Positions 15,402 to 24,962 are shown, counted from the stretch's first letter. The stretch is DNA of 30,608 bases from DATLBY01 sp035526665 (GCA_035526665.1 DATLBY010000179.1:1-30608); one strand, 5' to 3'. Notes: generated from the sequence alone by a model not told the origin. Numbers and translations are program-made.

Positions 15402-17777
15402 TCATTTGCCGGTGGGAGACTCCTGACGCGCCTCGATGCTCGACAGCAGCCGTTCTACTTCCTTTTCTTCGATCGGCTTGCTCAGGATGTAGCCTTCGCT
15501 GCCCCGGAAGGCGCGCGCAAGGTCCGCGTCATAGCCTTCCGTTAACAGCACGAAGACGCCGATTTGCCGGCGTATCCGTTCAAAAAGCTCGACCCAGTTA
15601 ATCCCAGGCAGGCGGACAGAACTGAACACAGCGTCAAATCGCAAACGATAAACCAGGTCAATTGCTTCTTCTGCTCCGTTGACAGGGACCGCCCTGTGCC
15701 CTCTGGAACTCAGCATCGACAGAAGCTTCCGTTGGATCGCGAGGTCCGGTTCCACCAGAAGGACGGTCATCGGCTGGGCGGCGCGCGGGACCGGCGACGT
15801 CTCATCCACCGGTTGCGGCGACGGGCGCGTGGGAAGCTTGATTTCAAAGCGTGAGCCCGACGGTAGATCGCGCAGCAGCCGGATCTGACCGCCATGACTC
15901 TGGATGATTGCCCGGCAGACTTCCAGGCCGAAGGCGTCCCCCCGTTGTTCGCTCTCGAAGGGATCAGACGATGGCCCCGATGGTGTGCGGTCACTATAGT
16001 CAATGCTGATCAAAGCTTCCCGCCCGGCGCTGCGTGTGGAGACCGTTATATTCCGTTCGCGCGAGTCCACAAGAGATTGCTCGGCGTGGACCAAAAGATT
16101 CAGCATCACCTGCTCGAATTGGCTATGGTCGCCTTCCACGATTAAGGCGGTTGCGGATAAGTTGCTCCGCGACTGCACGCCCTTCAACGTCCATTCCGGC
16201 TCACGGAATTCCAGCAGGCTGGCAAACACCGCATTGATGTTCAGAGGCTTCGATTCGCCGGGGTCGAGTTTCGCGAAAGAAACCACGCGCCCCACGATCT
16301 CCGACCCGCGTTGCGCCTCAAACGCGATTTCGCGCAACTCGGTTTTCAGGGTAGACTCCGAACACGTGGCAAGAAGGCTGTCCACCGTCCGCTTAATGGA
16401 GTTCAGCGGCCCGCGCAGTTCGTTGGCCACGCCGGAGATCAGTTGTCCCGCCGCCGCCATCTTCTCACTGCGGAGCAACTGCTCGCGCATCGACTGTTGT
16501 TCCTGCAGCTTGAGTGAAGTCGCAATCTGGTTAGCTAAATGTTGCACCGCGGCCTGCTCATCGCTGGTGAGAAATTCGCCGGCGCTATCAAATTCAATCG
16601 CTAATGCTCCGAGCAGTTCTGACTGAGCCAGGAGAGGCGCAAAAGCAGCGGACCGCGGCAAATCTTGCAGGCGCTCCTGTTTCAAGACGGGGTTCTTGCG
16701 GGTATCCGGAATATACAGGAACGCCCGGTTGCGAAAGGCGAGCGCCAATGCCGAGGACAGCGGCCCCACGGGCGCTGTCAAGTCGATGGAGATGGCCTCG
16801 GGCTCGCTGGCGCTGGTGACCCGGTCCAGAGTGCCCGTGCCTCGATTGAAAAGGTATAACCCAACCTTGGATGCCCGGATCAGGGCTGGCAGCGCGGACA
16901 ACAGTTTTCGCGCAATCTCCGATGGCGTAGCCGCGGCGATCACATCTTCGGAAATCGCAGTCAATCCCCGCAGCCGGTTTCGTTGGGCGGACATGGCGCG
17001 TTCCCGCGCCCACCATATGCCGAGGGCGACCAGCAGCGCCAGTACTACGGTCAGCAGCAGCGCGGGCGAAATCAGCCATCCGCGCTCCAACAAGATAACC
17101 GCGGAAGGATCGCCGACAATCACCTGGAACGAGCGGTTGAAGGGGGCAACGGGACAGTATTGGGAACCGGCGCCCATCACCCGCACACGATCGCCCGGCG
17201 CGAAAGCGGTCAGTCCGGGTCGGGCAGACGGCCTATGTCGCGGCCAAAAAATGCGAGTCGACATCTGCCCCGGCGCTCCAATCAAGAGGATGTCGCCGCC
17301 TGAGTTTTCTCCGGATGTAATGACGGTTCCTTCAACCGTGATGGCTCTCCCCAGGTATGCGAAAGAGTTCACGTCTGAAATCTTCACTTTTTGTGGGGCA
17401 GGAGGCTCAACCGCGCCTTGCTTACGAATATTCTTTACCCGAAGCACGGGCAAACCAGCCCGGTTGGAGAGGATCCCTTCCGCTCCGATTACGTCTCCTG
17501 GATGGAACCATCCGAGCGTAGCTTCATCCGATTCCAGCGTTAGCCCGTTCCCCTTGCCGTCCTGAATCGGAATATGGCTGTACTCTTGCAAGCGGGCGAT
17601 GGAGGAGCAGACGACCCCTTCGACCGCAATGGATTCCCCCTCATGCGCTGGTGCGTAATCCGGCGCCTTCCGGCTTCCCGCCTGCTCGAGGGTGAGATGT
17701 GTCTGCCCGTGAGCGCTAGATAGCGCCAGCAGGCCCGCGGCTGCGATGCCTAAGAGTAGGTGAGATGGCCAAGCCAT
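15402..17777 (-). CDS. hybrid sensor histidine kinase with degenerate kinase and receiver domains
   Basis: A 791-residue membrane protein: signal peptide (1-25), two OB-like periplasmic domains (about 45-118 and 130-230), a membrane segment (about 234-255), a GAF domain (about 270-425), a dimerisation/ATPase kinase module (about 440-650) and a receiver domain (about 670-785). Many catalytic positions are altered. The H-box reads GVANELRGPL, with N452 in place of the phosphoacceptor His. The N-box has H564 for the usual second Asn. The G1 box reads D596-R-T instead of Asp-x-Gly, and G2 reads GDAFGL. In the receiver, S720 replaces the phosphorylated Asp (FSSVRLPG), while E676/D678 and K767 remain. 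It is thus probably a non-catalytic signalling scaffold. Its 5' end overlaps the HAD gene by 28 bases. Confidence 0.88.
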   Translation of the reverse strand: MAWPSHLLLGIAAAGLLALSSAHGQTHLTLEQAGSRKAPDYAPAHEGESIAVEGVVCSSIARLQEYSHIPIQDGKGNGLTLESDEATLGWFHPGDVIGAEGILSNRAGLPVLRVKNIRKQGAVEPPAPQKVKISDVNSFAYLGRAITVEGTVITSGENSGGDILLIGAPGQMSTRIFWPRHRPSARPGLTAFAPGDRVRVMGAGSQYCPVAPFNRSFQVIVGDPSAVILLERGWLISPALLLTVVLALLVALGIWWARERAMSAQRNRLRGLTAISEDVIAAATPSEIARKLLSALPALIRASKVGLYLFNRGTGTLDRVTSASEPEAISIDLTAPVGPLSSALALAFRNRAFLYIPDTRKNPVLKQERLQDLPRSAAFAPLLAQSELLGALAIEFDSAGEFLTSDEQAAVQHLANQIATSLKLQEQQSMREQLLRSEKMAAAGQLISGVANELRGPLNSIKRTVDSLLATCSESTLKTELREIAFEAQRGSEIVGRVVSFAKLDPGESKPLNINAVFASLLEFREPEWTLKGVQSRSNLSATALIVEGDHSQFEQVMLNLLVHAEQSLVDSRERNITVSTRSAGREALISIDYSDRTPSGPSSDPFESEQRGDAFGLEVCRAIIQSHGGQIRLLRDLPSGSRFEIKLPTRPSPQPVDETSPVPRAAQPMTVLLVEPDLAIQRKLLSMLSSRGHRAVPVNGAEEAIDLVYRLRFDAVFSSVRLPGINWVELFERIRRQIGVFVLLTEGYDADLARAFRGSEGYILSKPIEEKEVERLLSSIEARQESPTGK

Positions 17778-18424
17778 GAACTTAACTGGGGCTCCCGGAA
17801 ATCGGAGATCATAACATCAACGCCTGCCAGCTGGCGGATAGTAGTCGCGACTCCAACTACACGCATGCCTGCAGCTTTGGCAGCCTGCACGCCCACCACG
17901 GAATCTTCAAAAACAATGCAGGACTCCGGCGGCACTCCAAGAAGGCTGGCCGCCCGCAGGTACACATCGGGGTAAGGCTTCGGACGCTGCACGTCATAGC
18001 CCGACACAACACAACGGAAATATCTCCTAAGATCGGCCGAATCGAGAATAAAGTTTACATTGGCGGCCTCGGCGTTGGTAGCCAACCCCATCGGCAAGTT
18101 TTGATGCGCCTGCAGGAAAGCCAGAATTCCCGGCACCATATAGGCCGGCAGGCTGGGCCCGATCAGACTCCGGTAGAGCTGTTCCTTGCGGGCGCCGTGC
18201 TGCGCCACCTCGGCCTGGTTCATCTCCACTTCGTCGAAGAACTCGCGCACAATCTCATCGTTATGCTTGCCTAACATTCTGTGCTGGAGAGACGGAATCC
18301 GTTTCCCGTACATTTGGAGATACTGATTCCAGGCTTCGGTGTGGATGGCGGTGGAGTCCACAACCACACCGTCCATATCGAAAAGAAGAGCTAAGTCTCC
18401 ACTCTCAGAGAAAATGTTCCCCAT
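17750..18424 (-). CDS. HAD-superfamily phosphatase, beta-phosphoglucomutase-like
   Basis: A 224-residue HAD hydrolase of the subclass with a helical cap. Motif I is FDMDGVVVDST with nucleophile D16 and acid/base D18; motif II is LATNAEAAN; motif III is around RPKPYPDVYL (catalytic Lys); motif IV is CIVFEDSVVGVQAAKAAGM. The cap and the VVVDST start resemble beta-phosphoglucomutases and related sugar-phosphate phosphatases; substrate is uncertain. The ATG at 18424 is chosen over an in-frame start at 18517, since the extra 31 residues have no domain similarity and would run into the divergent promoter region. The end overlaps the start of the kinase gene by 28 bases. It heads the seven-gene minus-strand run ending at 10863. 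Confidence 0.88.
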   Translation of the reverse strand: MGNIFSESGDLALLFDMDGVVVDSTAIHTEAWNQYLQMYGKRIPSLQHRMLGKHNDEIVREFFDEVEMNQAEVAQHGARKEQLYRSLIGPSLPAYMVPGILAFLQAHQNLPMGLATNAEAANVNFILDSADLRRYFRCVVSGYDVQRPKPYPDVYLRAASLLGVPPESCIVFEDSVVGVQAAKAAGMRVVGVATTIRQLAGVDVMISDFREPQLSSWLGHLTYS

Positions 18425-18446
18425 AGTACCTGTGCTACAAGAGTAC

Positions 18447-18545
18447 CGTATATGTAAGCGGTCACGCTCTGCCGATTCCGCGCTGAGAACACTTCCGCTA
18501 CGGCCTCGGTTGGGCATATGATATACGAGGTTTCAGCAAAAGGAG
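18447..18545. promoter_or_regulatory. divergent promoter region between HAD and aldehyde dehydrogenase genes
   Basis: The 127-base gap carries an inverted pair CGTATAT (18447-18453) and ATATACG (18521-18527), one near each start. On the plus strand TATGAT (18517-18522) could be a -10 box, but the -35 is poor. AGGAG at 18541-18545 is a strong ribosome site 6 bases before the ATG at 18552. Confidence 0.35.
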
Positions 18546-18551
18546 TCCTCA

Positions 18552-20047
18552 ATGGCTACAACTCAAACTCAGATCAATTCCCAGGTCGATCGTTTTCTCG
18601 CCACCCCGCGCCGGATGATGATCGGCAACAAGTGGGTAGAGGCACAGACCGGGAAGACTTTCCCCGTTTACAATCCCGCCACTGGTGAAGTGATGGCACA
18701 GGTCGCCGAAGGCGCCGCCGAAGACATCGACCGTGCGGTGAAAGCAGCCCGCAAAGGCTTTCAAAGCGGGATGTGGCGGACCATGACAGCTTCCGAGCGA
18801 GGTAAGCTCCTGTGGAAACTCGCGGACCTCATCGACCAGAACCTCGAGGAGTTTTCGCTTCTGGAATCCCTCGATAAGGGAAGCCGCTTACTATCGCGCG
18901 AGCCGCCGATGTCCCTCTGGCGTCCGAACTGTTCCGCTACATGGCGGGCTGGGCGACGAAAATAGAAGGCAACACCATTCCTCTTTCGGTCCCATACACT
19001 CCCGGCGCCCAATATCACGCCTATACCAGTTGCGAGCCTATTGGCGTGGTGGGGCAGATCATCCCCTGGAACTTCCCGTTGCTGATGGCCGCCTGGAAAC
19101 TTGGGCCGGCGCTGGCTACTGGATGCACCGTGGTGCTCAAGCCCGCCGAACAGACGCCACTCTCGGCCCTTCGCTTGGGTGAGTTGATTCTGGAGGCTGG
19201 TTTTCCTGAAGGAGTAGTCAACATCGTCACCGGCTATGGAGAGGCGGGCGCCGCTCTCGCGGCACATCCCGATGTGGACAAAATCGCGTTTACCGGCTCG
19301 ACGGAAGTAGGCAAGTCAATACTGGGCGCCGCCCGGGGCAATTTGAAGAAAGTTTCCCTTGAGTTGGGCGGCAAGTCACCGAACATCATCTTCCGCGACG
19401 CGGACCTCAGCACCGCCATCGCCGGCGCCGCCAGCGCCATTTTCTTCAACCAGGGCCAGGTCTGCTGCGCCGGCTCCCGCCTGTATATCGAGAAGGAAGT
19501 CTTCGATCAGGTGGTGGATGGAGTGGCCGAGCAGGCGAAGAAAATTCGTGTCCGTCCCGGCATCGATCCGGAAAGCGATATGGGTCCGCTGGTTTCCCAG
19601 GAACAGTTGGAGCGGGTCTCGGGCTATTTAGAGGCTGGTCTGTCGGAGGGCGCGACGGCGCTCACTGGCGGCAAGCGCCTGGGCAGCAGCGGATACTTTG
19701 TGGAGCCGACCGTACTTGTGAATGTTTCGGATAACGCCAAATGTATGCGGGAGGAGATTTTTGGCCCGGTAGTCACCGCGGCGCCGTTCACCGGCGTTGA
19801 GGAGCTCATGCCGCGGGCTAACGATTCCGTCTACGGTCTGGCCGCCGGCATCTGGACCTCCGACATCAGTAAGGCCCACCGCGTCGCTTCGGCGCTGCAG
19901 GCAGGAACGGTCTGGATCAACTGCTTCAATATTTTCGATGCAGGCTTTCCGTTCGGCGGCTACAAACAGTCCGGCTGGGGACGCGAGATGGGGCACGATG
20001 CCATTGAGATGTATCTCCAGAAAAAGGCAGTTTGCATTCAGATTTAA
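18552..20047 (+). pseudogene. aldehyde dehydrogenase, phenylacetaldehyde-dehydrogenase-like, broken by a one-base deletion
   Basis: Two frames together encode a complete ALDH of about 498 residues. The first runs from the ATG at 18552 (AGGAG 6 bases before) to about 18880 and then drifts into nonsense ending at 18965. The second picks up at 18881 (KPLTIARAADVPLASELFRY) and runs to 20047. One missing base in the GGG run at 18878-18880 explains it: any base restored there gives LESLDKGKPLTIA, the normal family sequence. The downstream part is intact: IPWNFPLL, VVLKPAEQTPLSALR, ELGGKSPN and the catalytic loop GQVCCAGSR. This loop and the general sequence suggest the phenylacetaldehyde/betaine-type group. 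It could be a real loss, or a sequencing error in a homopolymer. The 3' end overlaps the convergent VOC gene by 4 bases. Confidence 0.85.
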
Positions 20048-20412
20048 GCTGCATCACTTCGCGGCGGTTCCTGGTACAGGCCGATGACGTTCCCGGCCGG
20101 ATCCCGGAACCGCGCCGTGATCTCAGGGGCGTCGGCGCCCATCGGCTGCACAATCTGTCCGCCGTTAGCCAAAATCACATCCAGCATTGCAGCCACACTG
20201 TCCACCATCACATAGAGGAGGAGACCAGGCTCTACAGCCGGGGGCCGCCCGACTGCCCATGTTCCGCTTACTTGGCCTGTTGTGTCGTCGAAAGCGGTGT
20301 GCCCATCTCCCCGCTGCCGGACGCGCCAACCAAAAACTTGCTTGTAGAAATCAACGGAGCGCGCCAAGTCGGTAGCTGGAATTTCGATATAGCAGATCTT
20401 CCCGTGTGACAT
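20044..20412 (-). CDS. VOC family protein
   Basis: A 122-residue single-module VOC-fold protein. The start KICYIEIPATDLARSVDFYKQ and VFGWRV are typical of small VOC proteins annotated as glyoxalase/bleomycin-resistance-like; the second half has LLYVMVDSVAAMLDVI and FRDPAGNVIGLYQ. Metal ligands are incomplete (first position is Glu in CYIEIP), so catalysis is unclear. AGGAGG immediately follows the stop of the upstream glycosidase-like gene, 4 bases before the ATG, so it is the last gene of that operon. Its stop overlaps the convergent aldehyde dehydrogenase stop. Confidence 0.88.
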   Translation of the reverse strand: MSHGKICYIEIPATDLARSVDFYKQVFGWRVRQRGDGHTAFDDTTGQVSGTWAVGRPPAVEPGLLLYVMVDSVAAMLDVILANGGQIVQPMGADAPEITARFRDPAGNVIGLYQEPPRSDAA

Positions 20413-20421
20413 AGTTCCTCC

Positions 20422-23178
20422 TCACTTCACGGTCACAACATAGTAGGGCATTTCCACATGCGGATCCGGACAGAACCATCCCGTTTTCTCCGTGTTTAGA
20501 ATTTCAAAGTAGTACATCAGGTCCCATTTCGCGGAAATATCGGATGCCGGAATTTCAAATGGCTGCCCCGGCAGCGCTTCCAGCGTCTTGAAGGCCGCTA
20601 ATTGATTCACCGGCCGGTAATGGAGCCGCACGGCTGTTACAAACGTGGAGGGCGTAATGCTAAGCGTCAGCTTCAGCGGCTGGCCGGCAGCTATCTCCTC
20701 CGCCGCCGTGTGGGTAAAAACAGGCTCCGGCAGCGGTGTAGGCCAGTGCTCGGGTGCATAACTCTCCGCCCGTTTGTCCTTCTTCACCACGAGTCCGCTG
20801 ATATTCCATTCGCCCTCCGGAAATGCGATATCCAATAGCCCGCGGCGCGTCCGCACGCTCCTCGCCGAGAGGGTTCTGTCCGGCTGCAAAAAAGTAACTT
20901 CGTAGGTTCCGGGTGCGGCTTTGACACGAAACACCTGCGGACCTGTTCCTTTGATGCTGTCACCGAACAGAGTATTTGCAGGCAACTGTGTGGCCCCGGC
21001 GGCAACCGAGCGCACCGTGTGATAAGGGGAGAGTGCGAGGCTGACATCTTCGCGAGGTCCTTCCGTAACCCAGCCAAAGCCCGTGGCGGGAGTGTACCTT
21101 GTACGCGCATCCACTGGCTGAAACCGGGGCTCTCCGGTGTTGCGCATCACATACGGATCGCTCCGGTAGGACGCGCCTTTCGCAGGCGGAAGAGCACCAC
21201 CGAAATCAAATCCCCAGTCGAAAACTCCGAGCAGTTCATAAATAGCGATTCGCTCGTTCAGCAGCGTCACATCATGCCGGACGTAAGGCAGTTTATCTTT
21301 CCAATGTCCCTTGTCATCGGGACCGAAGGACATCGCGTCCGGATAAACGCCATCAGTCAGCTTCACCAGCCGCTCCCAAACGCGCTCCGCGCCGATTAGC
21401 TCGCGCCGGGCGGCGTATAACCCCGCATCGTGGGCCGTCTCATAGAAGTACGTTAGTTGGTCCGCCGCCATCACTTTGCGTGCATGATACTGCGCCAGTG
21501 CCGCAAGTACCTGAAAATCGCTCTCGGTGGACTTCCACTCCTTGTTGCCGGCTTCAATAAATTTGCTCACGGCGGCCGCGGACTTCTCGATCTCCCCGGC
21601 GAAGCCATGCAGCATCGCTGAGGTCGCCAGAGGCGTCTGCTTAGCGGAGGCGATTCCCTGCACCCGGTTGTGAACCGCTTCCGATATTTTCGAGATGTAA
21701 CGCCAGTCGCTGGGCCGGACTTCCCGATATGCCTCAATCAGTCCCCCCGGATTGATCTCGGGCCAGATATACATGTTCGGATCGGCAAGGTGCGCGGCCA
21801 CAATCTCATTCAAAATGGCGCTCGCCGCACGGTAGCCGCCGAGCACGTCCGGGGCGGCGGATCCGAACCGGCGCTGCAACTCCTCCATCCAGATTTTTTC
21901 GGGAGCGTCCGGATCGTAGCTCAAACGCCCCCACAGCCGATAGAACAGCCAATAGCGCTCGAACTCATATTTCCAGAAGATTCGATCGCTTTGCGAGGGA
22001 GCGAAGACGCCCCATGCTCCCGGCGCATTGCCGAAGCCTTTTTGTGCCAGCGGAGGATCGATTTCAAACCCCTGGGTCTCGGACATGGTGAACGTGGGGA
22101 CGGCGCGCTTCACATATTCCGGATCGCCCCACAGCAGCAGGCGGTGCGATCCAAGGCCCCAGAGCTCCCAGTAAAACTCGTAAGCGCGCGGCTTCTGCAG
22201 AAGATTCAAATAGCTGTAGCCGGGCCACGTCTCCGCCGGCTGGTAGGGGCGTCCCAGATCTTCCGCCCAATATTTTGACGACATGCGTAAAGGAACGCCG
22301 GCATTCTTTGCGGCATCCATCAGGCCTGGGTTCATGGCCCAACCGCGGAGATCGAGTTTCACCAGGCGCCCCGCATCTTTAATGGCGCGGAACACAAAAT
22401 CGCGATAAAACTCCACCTGCTGGTCATTGGGGATGCCGGATTCGCTATTAGTCCGCATCTGGACGCTACGTATCGCCGGACACTCCGCCAGAATCGTTTT
22501 CAATGCCGCGTAGCTGTACGGGCCGATGTTGTCGCGGGTCAGCCCATCGACGGACGGCTTCATCGATAGCTGAATATTGTGCTCCCAGATTCCGAGAGTG
22601 AACTCGATCCCATGGCCGGCTGCCGTATCGGATATATAGCGCAGCATCTCCAGGTTATGATTCTGCCGCTCTGGCGTAAGGTTGTGCGCCCGTACTCCCG
22701 GGAATTCGCGAAGCGAGATCCAGTACGGATAGGGGGGCGCCATGTAATCGGTCTGGTGCGCGAACACCAGATTCAACCGGTTGAAGCGGTTGCGCGCCAG
22801 CATCTGGATATAGGCAAGCCAGTAATCCTTGGTGCGCTCCTTCTCCACCTCATCGCTGTTGACAAAAATTCGGATACCCCGGATGGGAGTCGCCGGACAG
22901 CCCTCTGCCGGCGAAAGACGGCCGCTGGAGCGAATCTGTTCCGCCGCTTCCAGAAGACCATACAGGATGCCCCGCAGGTCCCCTCCGAATACGCGGCTAC
23001 CTTCAATGCGATAGCATTCCGGGTCGTCGGTGCTGACTTCGGTGATCAGATGAATTTGCGAGGAGCTCAATCCTCGTGCGGCCAGAGCAGCAGCCACCTC
23101 GGCTTGCCCAAATTCGATCGGTCCCGCAAGGCTGCGGGCGCCGAACCACAGTGCCGCAAGGACCGCACGCTTCCACAT
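20422..23178 (-). CDS. large exported glycoside-hydrolase-like protein
   Basis: A 918-residue exported protein with a signal peptide at about 1-19 (MWKRAVLAALWFGARSLAG). Residues 66-83 (GDLRGILYGLLEAAEQIR) match the N-terminal alpha/beta domain that precedes the barrel in GH67 and GH20 enzymes, and TPIRGIRIF at 97-105 starts the probable TIM barrel. A region near the C-terminus (RYTPATGFGWV, VFRVKAAPGTYEVTF) resembles the malectin/galactose-binding-like domain of rhamnogalacturonan-degrading enzymes, and an Ig-like end follows. It may therefore attack uronic-acid-containing or rhamnose-containing glycans; no specific activity is proved. The start at 23178 sits 2 bases after the symporter stop; a longer frame to 23346 lies inside the symporter gene and is rejected. 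Confidence 0.75.
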   Translation of the reverse strand: MWKRAVLAALWFGARSLAGPIEFGQAEVAAALAARGLSSSQIHLITEVSTDDPECYRIEGSRVFGGDLRGILYGLLEAAEQIRSSGRLSPAEGCPATPIRGIRIFVNSDEVEKERTKDYWLAYIQMLARNRFNRLNLVFAHQTDYMAPPYPYWISLREFPGVRAHNLTPERQNHNLEMLRYISDTAAGHGIEFTLGIWEHNIQLSMKPSVDGLTRDNIGPYSYAALKTILAECPAIRSVQMRTNSESGIPNDQQVEFYRDFVFRAIKDAGRLVKLDLRGWAMNPGLMDAAKNAGVPLRMSSKYWAEDLGRPYQPAETWPGYSYLNLLQKPRAYEFYWELWGLGSHRLLLWGDPEYVKRAVPTFTMSETQGFEIDPPLAQKGFGNAPGAWGVFAPSQSDRIFWKYEFERYWLFYRLWGRLSYDPDAPEKIWMEELQRRFGSAAPDVLGGYRAASAILNEIVAAHLADPNMYIWPEINPGGLIEAYREVRPSDWRYISKISEAVHNRVQGIASAKQTPLATSAMLHGFAGEIEKSAAAVSKFIEAGNKEWKSTESDFQVLAALAQYHARKVMAADQLTYFYETAHDAGLYAARRELIGAERVWERLVKLTDGVYPDAMSFGPDDKGHWKDKLPYVRHDVTLLNERIAIYELLGVFDWGFDFGGALPPAKGASYRSDPYVMRNTGEPRFQPVDARTRYTPATGFGWVTEGPREDVSLALSPYHTVRSVAAGATQLPANTLFGDSIKGTGPQVFRVKAAPGTYEVTFLQPDRTLSARSVRTRRGLLDIAFPEGEWNISGLVVKKDKRAESYAPEHWPTPLPEPVFTHTAAEEIAAGQPLKLTLSITPSTFVTAVRLHYRPVNQLAAFKTLEALPGQPFEIPASDISAKWDLMYYFEILNTEKTGWFCPDPHVEMPYYVVTVK

Positions 23179-23180
23179 GG

Positions 23181-24962
23181 CTAGTCGACCACGGAGCTCC
23201 AGCCTCTTCGGGAAAGATCCCAATAGATCACCGCCCCGGCAAGCAGTCCGATGCCTAGCATGCCGAAGCCAATTGCCGGCTCTTTTAGAATAATCTTCCC
23301 GACTCCGAAAAGAACGCCATAGACCAGCACGCAGCCGCAGAACCAATCGAGCAGATTCGATAGGCCGTCGGTGCGAGGCTTCACATCAGGGGCGAGAGCC
23401 GCAATCGGACGCCAACCAGTGAGGGAGGGCGAAGTCCGGCGGTAGAAAGAGACCAGTATTTCGCGCGGTTCGGGCGCGGTAGCGAACGTTACCGCCAGCC
23501 AGATCGCTGTCGTGATGGAGACTGTAATGATCATGATCCACGCAAAATCCGCGGGTCTGTCATTGTCCATGCCGAAAAACTTCTGCAAAACAACGGAAAC
23601 GATAAATGCGGAGACCATGGCGGACACCTCGCTCCAGGCATTGATTCGCCACCAATACCAGCGGAGAAGGAGTACTCCTCCTGTGCCTGCGCCGGTGACG
23701 ATCAGCAGCTTCCAGGCGCCGCTGATGGAATCCATATAGAAAGTTACGACGGCGGAGATCAGGGTGATCAGCACCGTGGCATACTGTGATGCCGTCACAT
23801 AGTGCTTGTCGGTTTGAGTTTTATTCACAAAGCGCCGGTAAAAGTCGTTTACCAGATAGCTGGCGCCCCAATTCAACTGGGTCGCAATCGTCGACATGTA
23901 AGCGGCTGCGAAAGCTGCCACCATGAGCCCTCGCAGCGATGGCGGCAAATGGTCGATCATCACGCGTATATAGCCGGTCTCCGGATCGGCCAGATTCGGA
24001 TAGAGGATGAGAGAAGCGAGAGCCACCAGGATCCATGGCCAGGGTCGAACTGCGTAATGAGCGACGTTGAACCAAAGCGTTGCCAGCAGGGAATGTTTTT
24101 CATCTTTGGCGCAGAACATGCGTTGCGCGATATAGCCGCCGCCCCCCGGCTCTGCCCCCGGATACCAGGTCGCCCACCAGTTGACGGAAATATAAACGAA
24201 GAAAGTGATCAGCGGCATCCAGGCGGAGCCTATATCCGGCACGAAGCTTAAAACCGAGCCTTTTCCTCCAGTCTCCAGGCCCCGCGCGATGTCGATGGCC
24301 GCCAGTTTTACTTTCATGGCATCGATGCCGCCGCACGCCCGAACGGCAACCACCGCCAGAACAATCACCATCCCCATCTTCACGAAGAACTGGAATACGT
24401 CGGTCACCAGAACACCCCACAATCCCGAGAGAGTAGATATCAGGCTGGTGAACACGATCAGGCCCATGACGATGGCCAGCGCCTGCAGCTTGTCCACGCC
24501 TAGAATGAGTTGCAGAATCTTGACCATCGCCAGATTGACCCAGCCGAGAATGATGCAGTTGATGGGAATGCCCAGATAGAGGGCGCGGAAGCCCCGCAGG
24601 AAGGCAGCGGGCTTCCCCGAGTAGCGGATTTCGGAAAACTCGATGTCCGTCATCACGCCCGAGCGCCTCCACAGCCGTGCGTAGAAAAAAACCGTCATCA
24701 TGCCGCTGGCGAGAAAGTTCCACCAGAGCCAATTGCCGGCGATTCCCATTCTGGCTACCATCCCGGTGACAGCCAGCGGGGTATCGGCGGCGAATGTCGT
24801 CGCTACCATCGAAGTACCGGCCAGCCACCAGGGAACGTTTCGCCCCGACAGGAAGAACTCACTAACGCTGGCTCCGGCCCGCGACTTGTAATACAGACCG
24901 ATGCCGATGTTGAAGGCGAAGTACAGCGCTACGATGAACCAATCAATCGCGGTGAGTTTCAC
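23181..24962 (-). CDS. sodium:solute symporter (SSS family)
   Basis: A 593-residue membrane protein with about 13-14 membrane segments. The opening (AIDWFIVALYFAFNIGIGLYY, a flanking SEFFLSGRNVPWWLAGTSM and FAADTPLAVTGM) is a clear solute:sodium symporter signature, including the Na+-site region after the first helix. Sugars or sugar acids are likely substrates given the glycosidase-like gene that starts 2 bases downstream. The start is a GTG at 24962, since the next Met falls inside the second helix. A TATAAT box lies exactly where a leaderless transcript would need it (see the promoter entry). The 48-base gap to recJ contains this promoter, so the symporter can be expressed apart from recJ. 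Confidence 0.92.
   Translation of the reverse strand: MKLTAIDWFIVALYFAFNIGIGLYYKSRAGASVSEFFLSGRNVPWWLAGTSMVATTFAADTPLAVTGMVARMGIAGNWLWWNFLASGMMTVFFYARLWRRSGVMTDIEFSEIRYSGKPAAFLRGFRALYLGIPINCIILGWVNLAMVKILQLILGVDKLQALAIVMGLIVFTSLISTLSGLWGVLVTDVFQFFVKMGMVIVLAVVAVRACGGIDAMKVKLAAIDIARGLETGGKGSVLSFVPDIGSAWMPLITFFVYISVNWWATWYPGAEPGGGGYIAQRMFCAKDEKHSLLATLWFNVAHYAVRPWPWILVALASLILYPNLADPETGYIRVMIDHLPPSLRGLMVAAFAAAYMSTIATQLNWGASYLVNDFYRRFVNKTQTDKHYVTASQYATVLITLISAVVTFYMDSISGAWKLLIVTGAGTGGVLLLRWYWWRINAWSEVSAMVSAFIVSVVLQKFFGMDNDRPADFAWIMIITVSITTAIWLAVTFATAPEPREILVSFYRRTSPSLTGWRPIAALAPDVKPRTDGLSNLLDWFCGCVLVYGVLFGVGKIILKEPAIGFGMLGIGLLAGAVIYWDLSRRGWSSVVD

Noticed and set aside
18425..18517. Longer start for the HAD phosphatase
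   Set aside because: The extra 31 residues carry no domain and would occupy the divergent promoter region.
18870..18890. Programmed frameshift in the aldehyde dehydrogenase
   Set aside because: The GGGAAG context is not a known slippery site, there is no obvious stimulatory structure, and this family does not use frameshifting; a deletion or sequence error is simpler.
23179..23346. Longer start for the glycosidase-like protein
   Set aside because: The extra 56 residues would overlap the symporter gene and come before a clear signal peptide.
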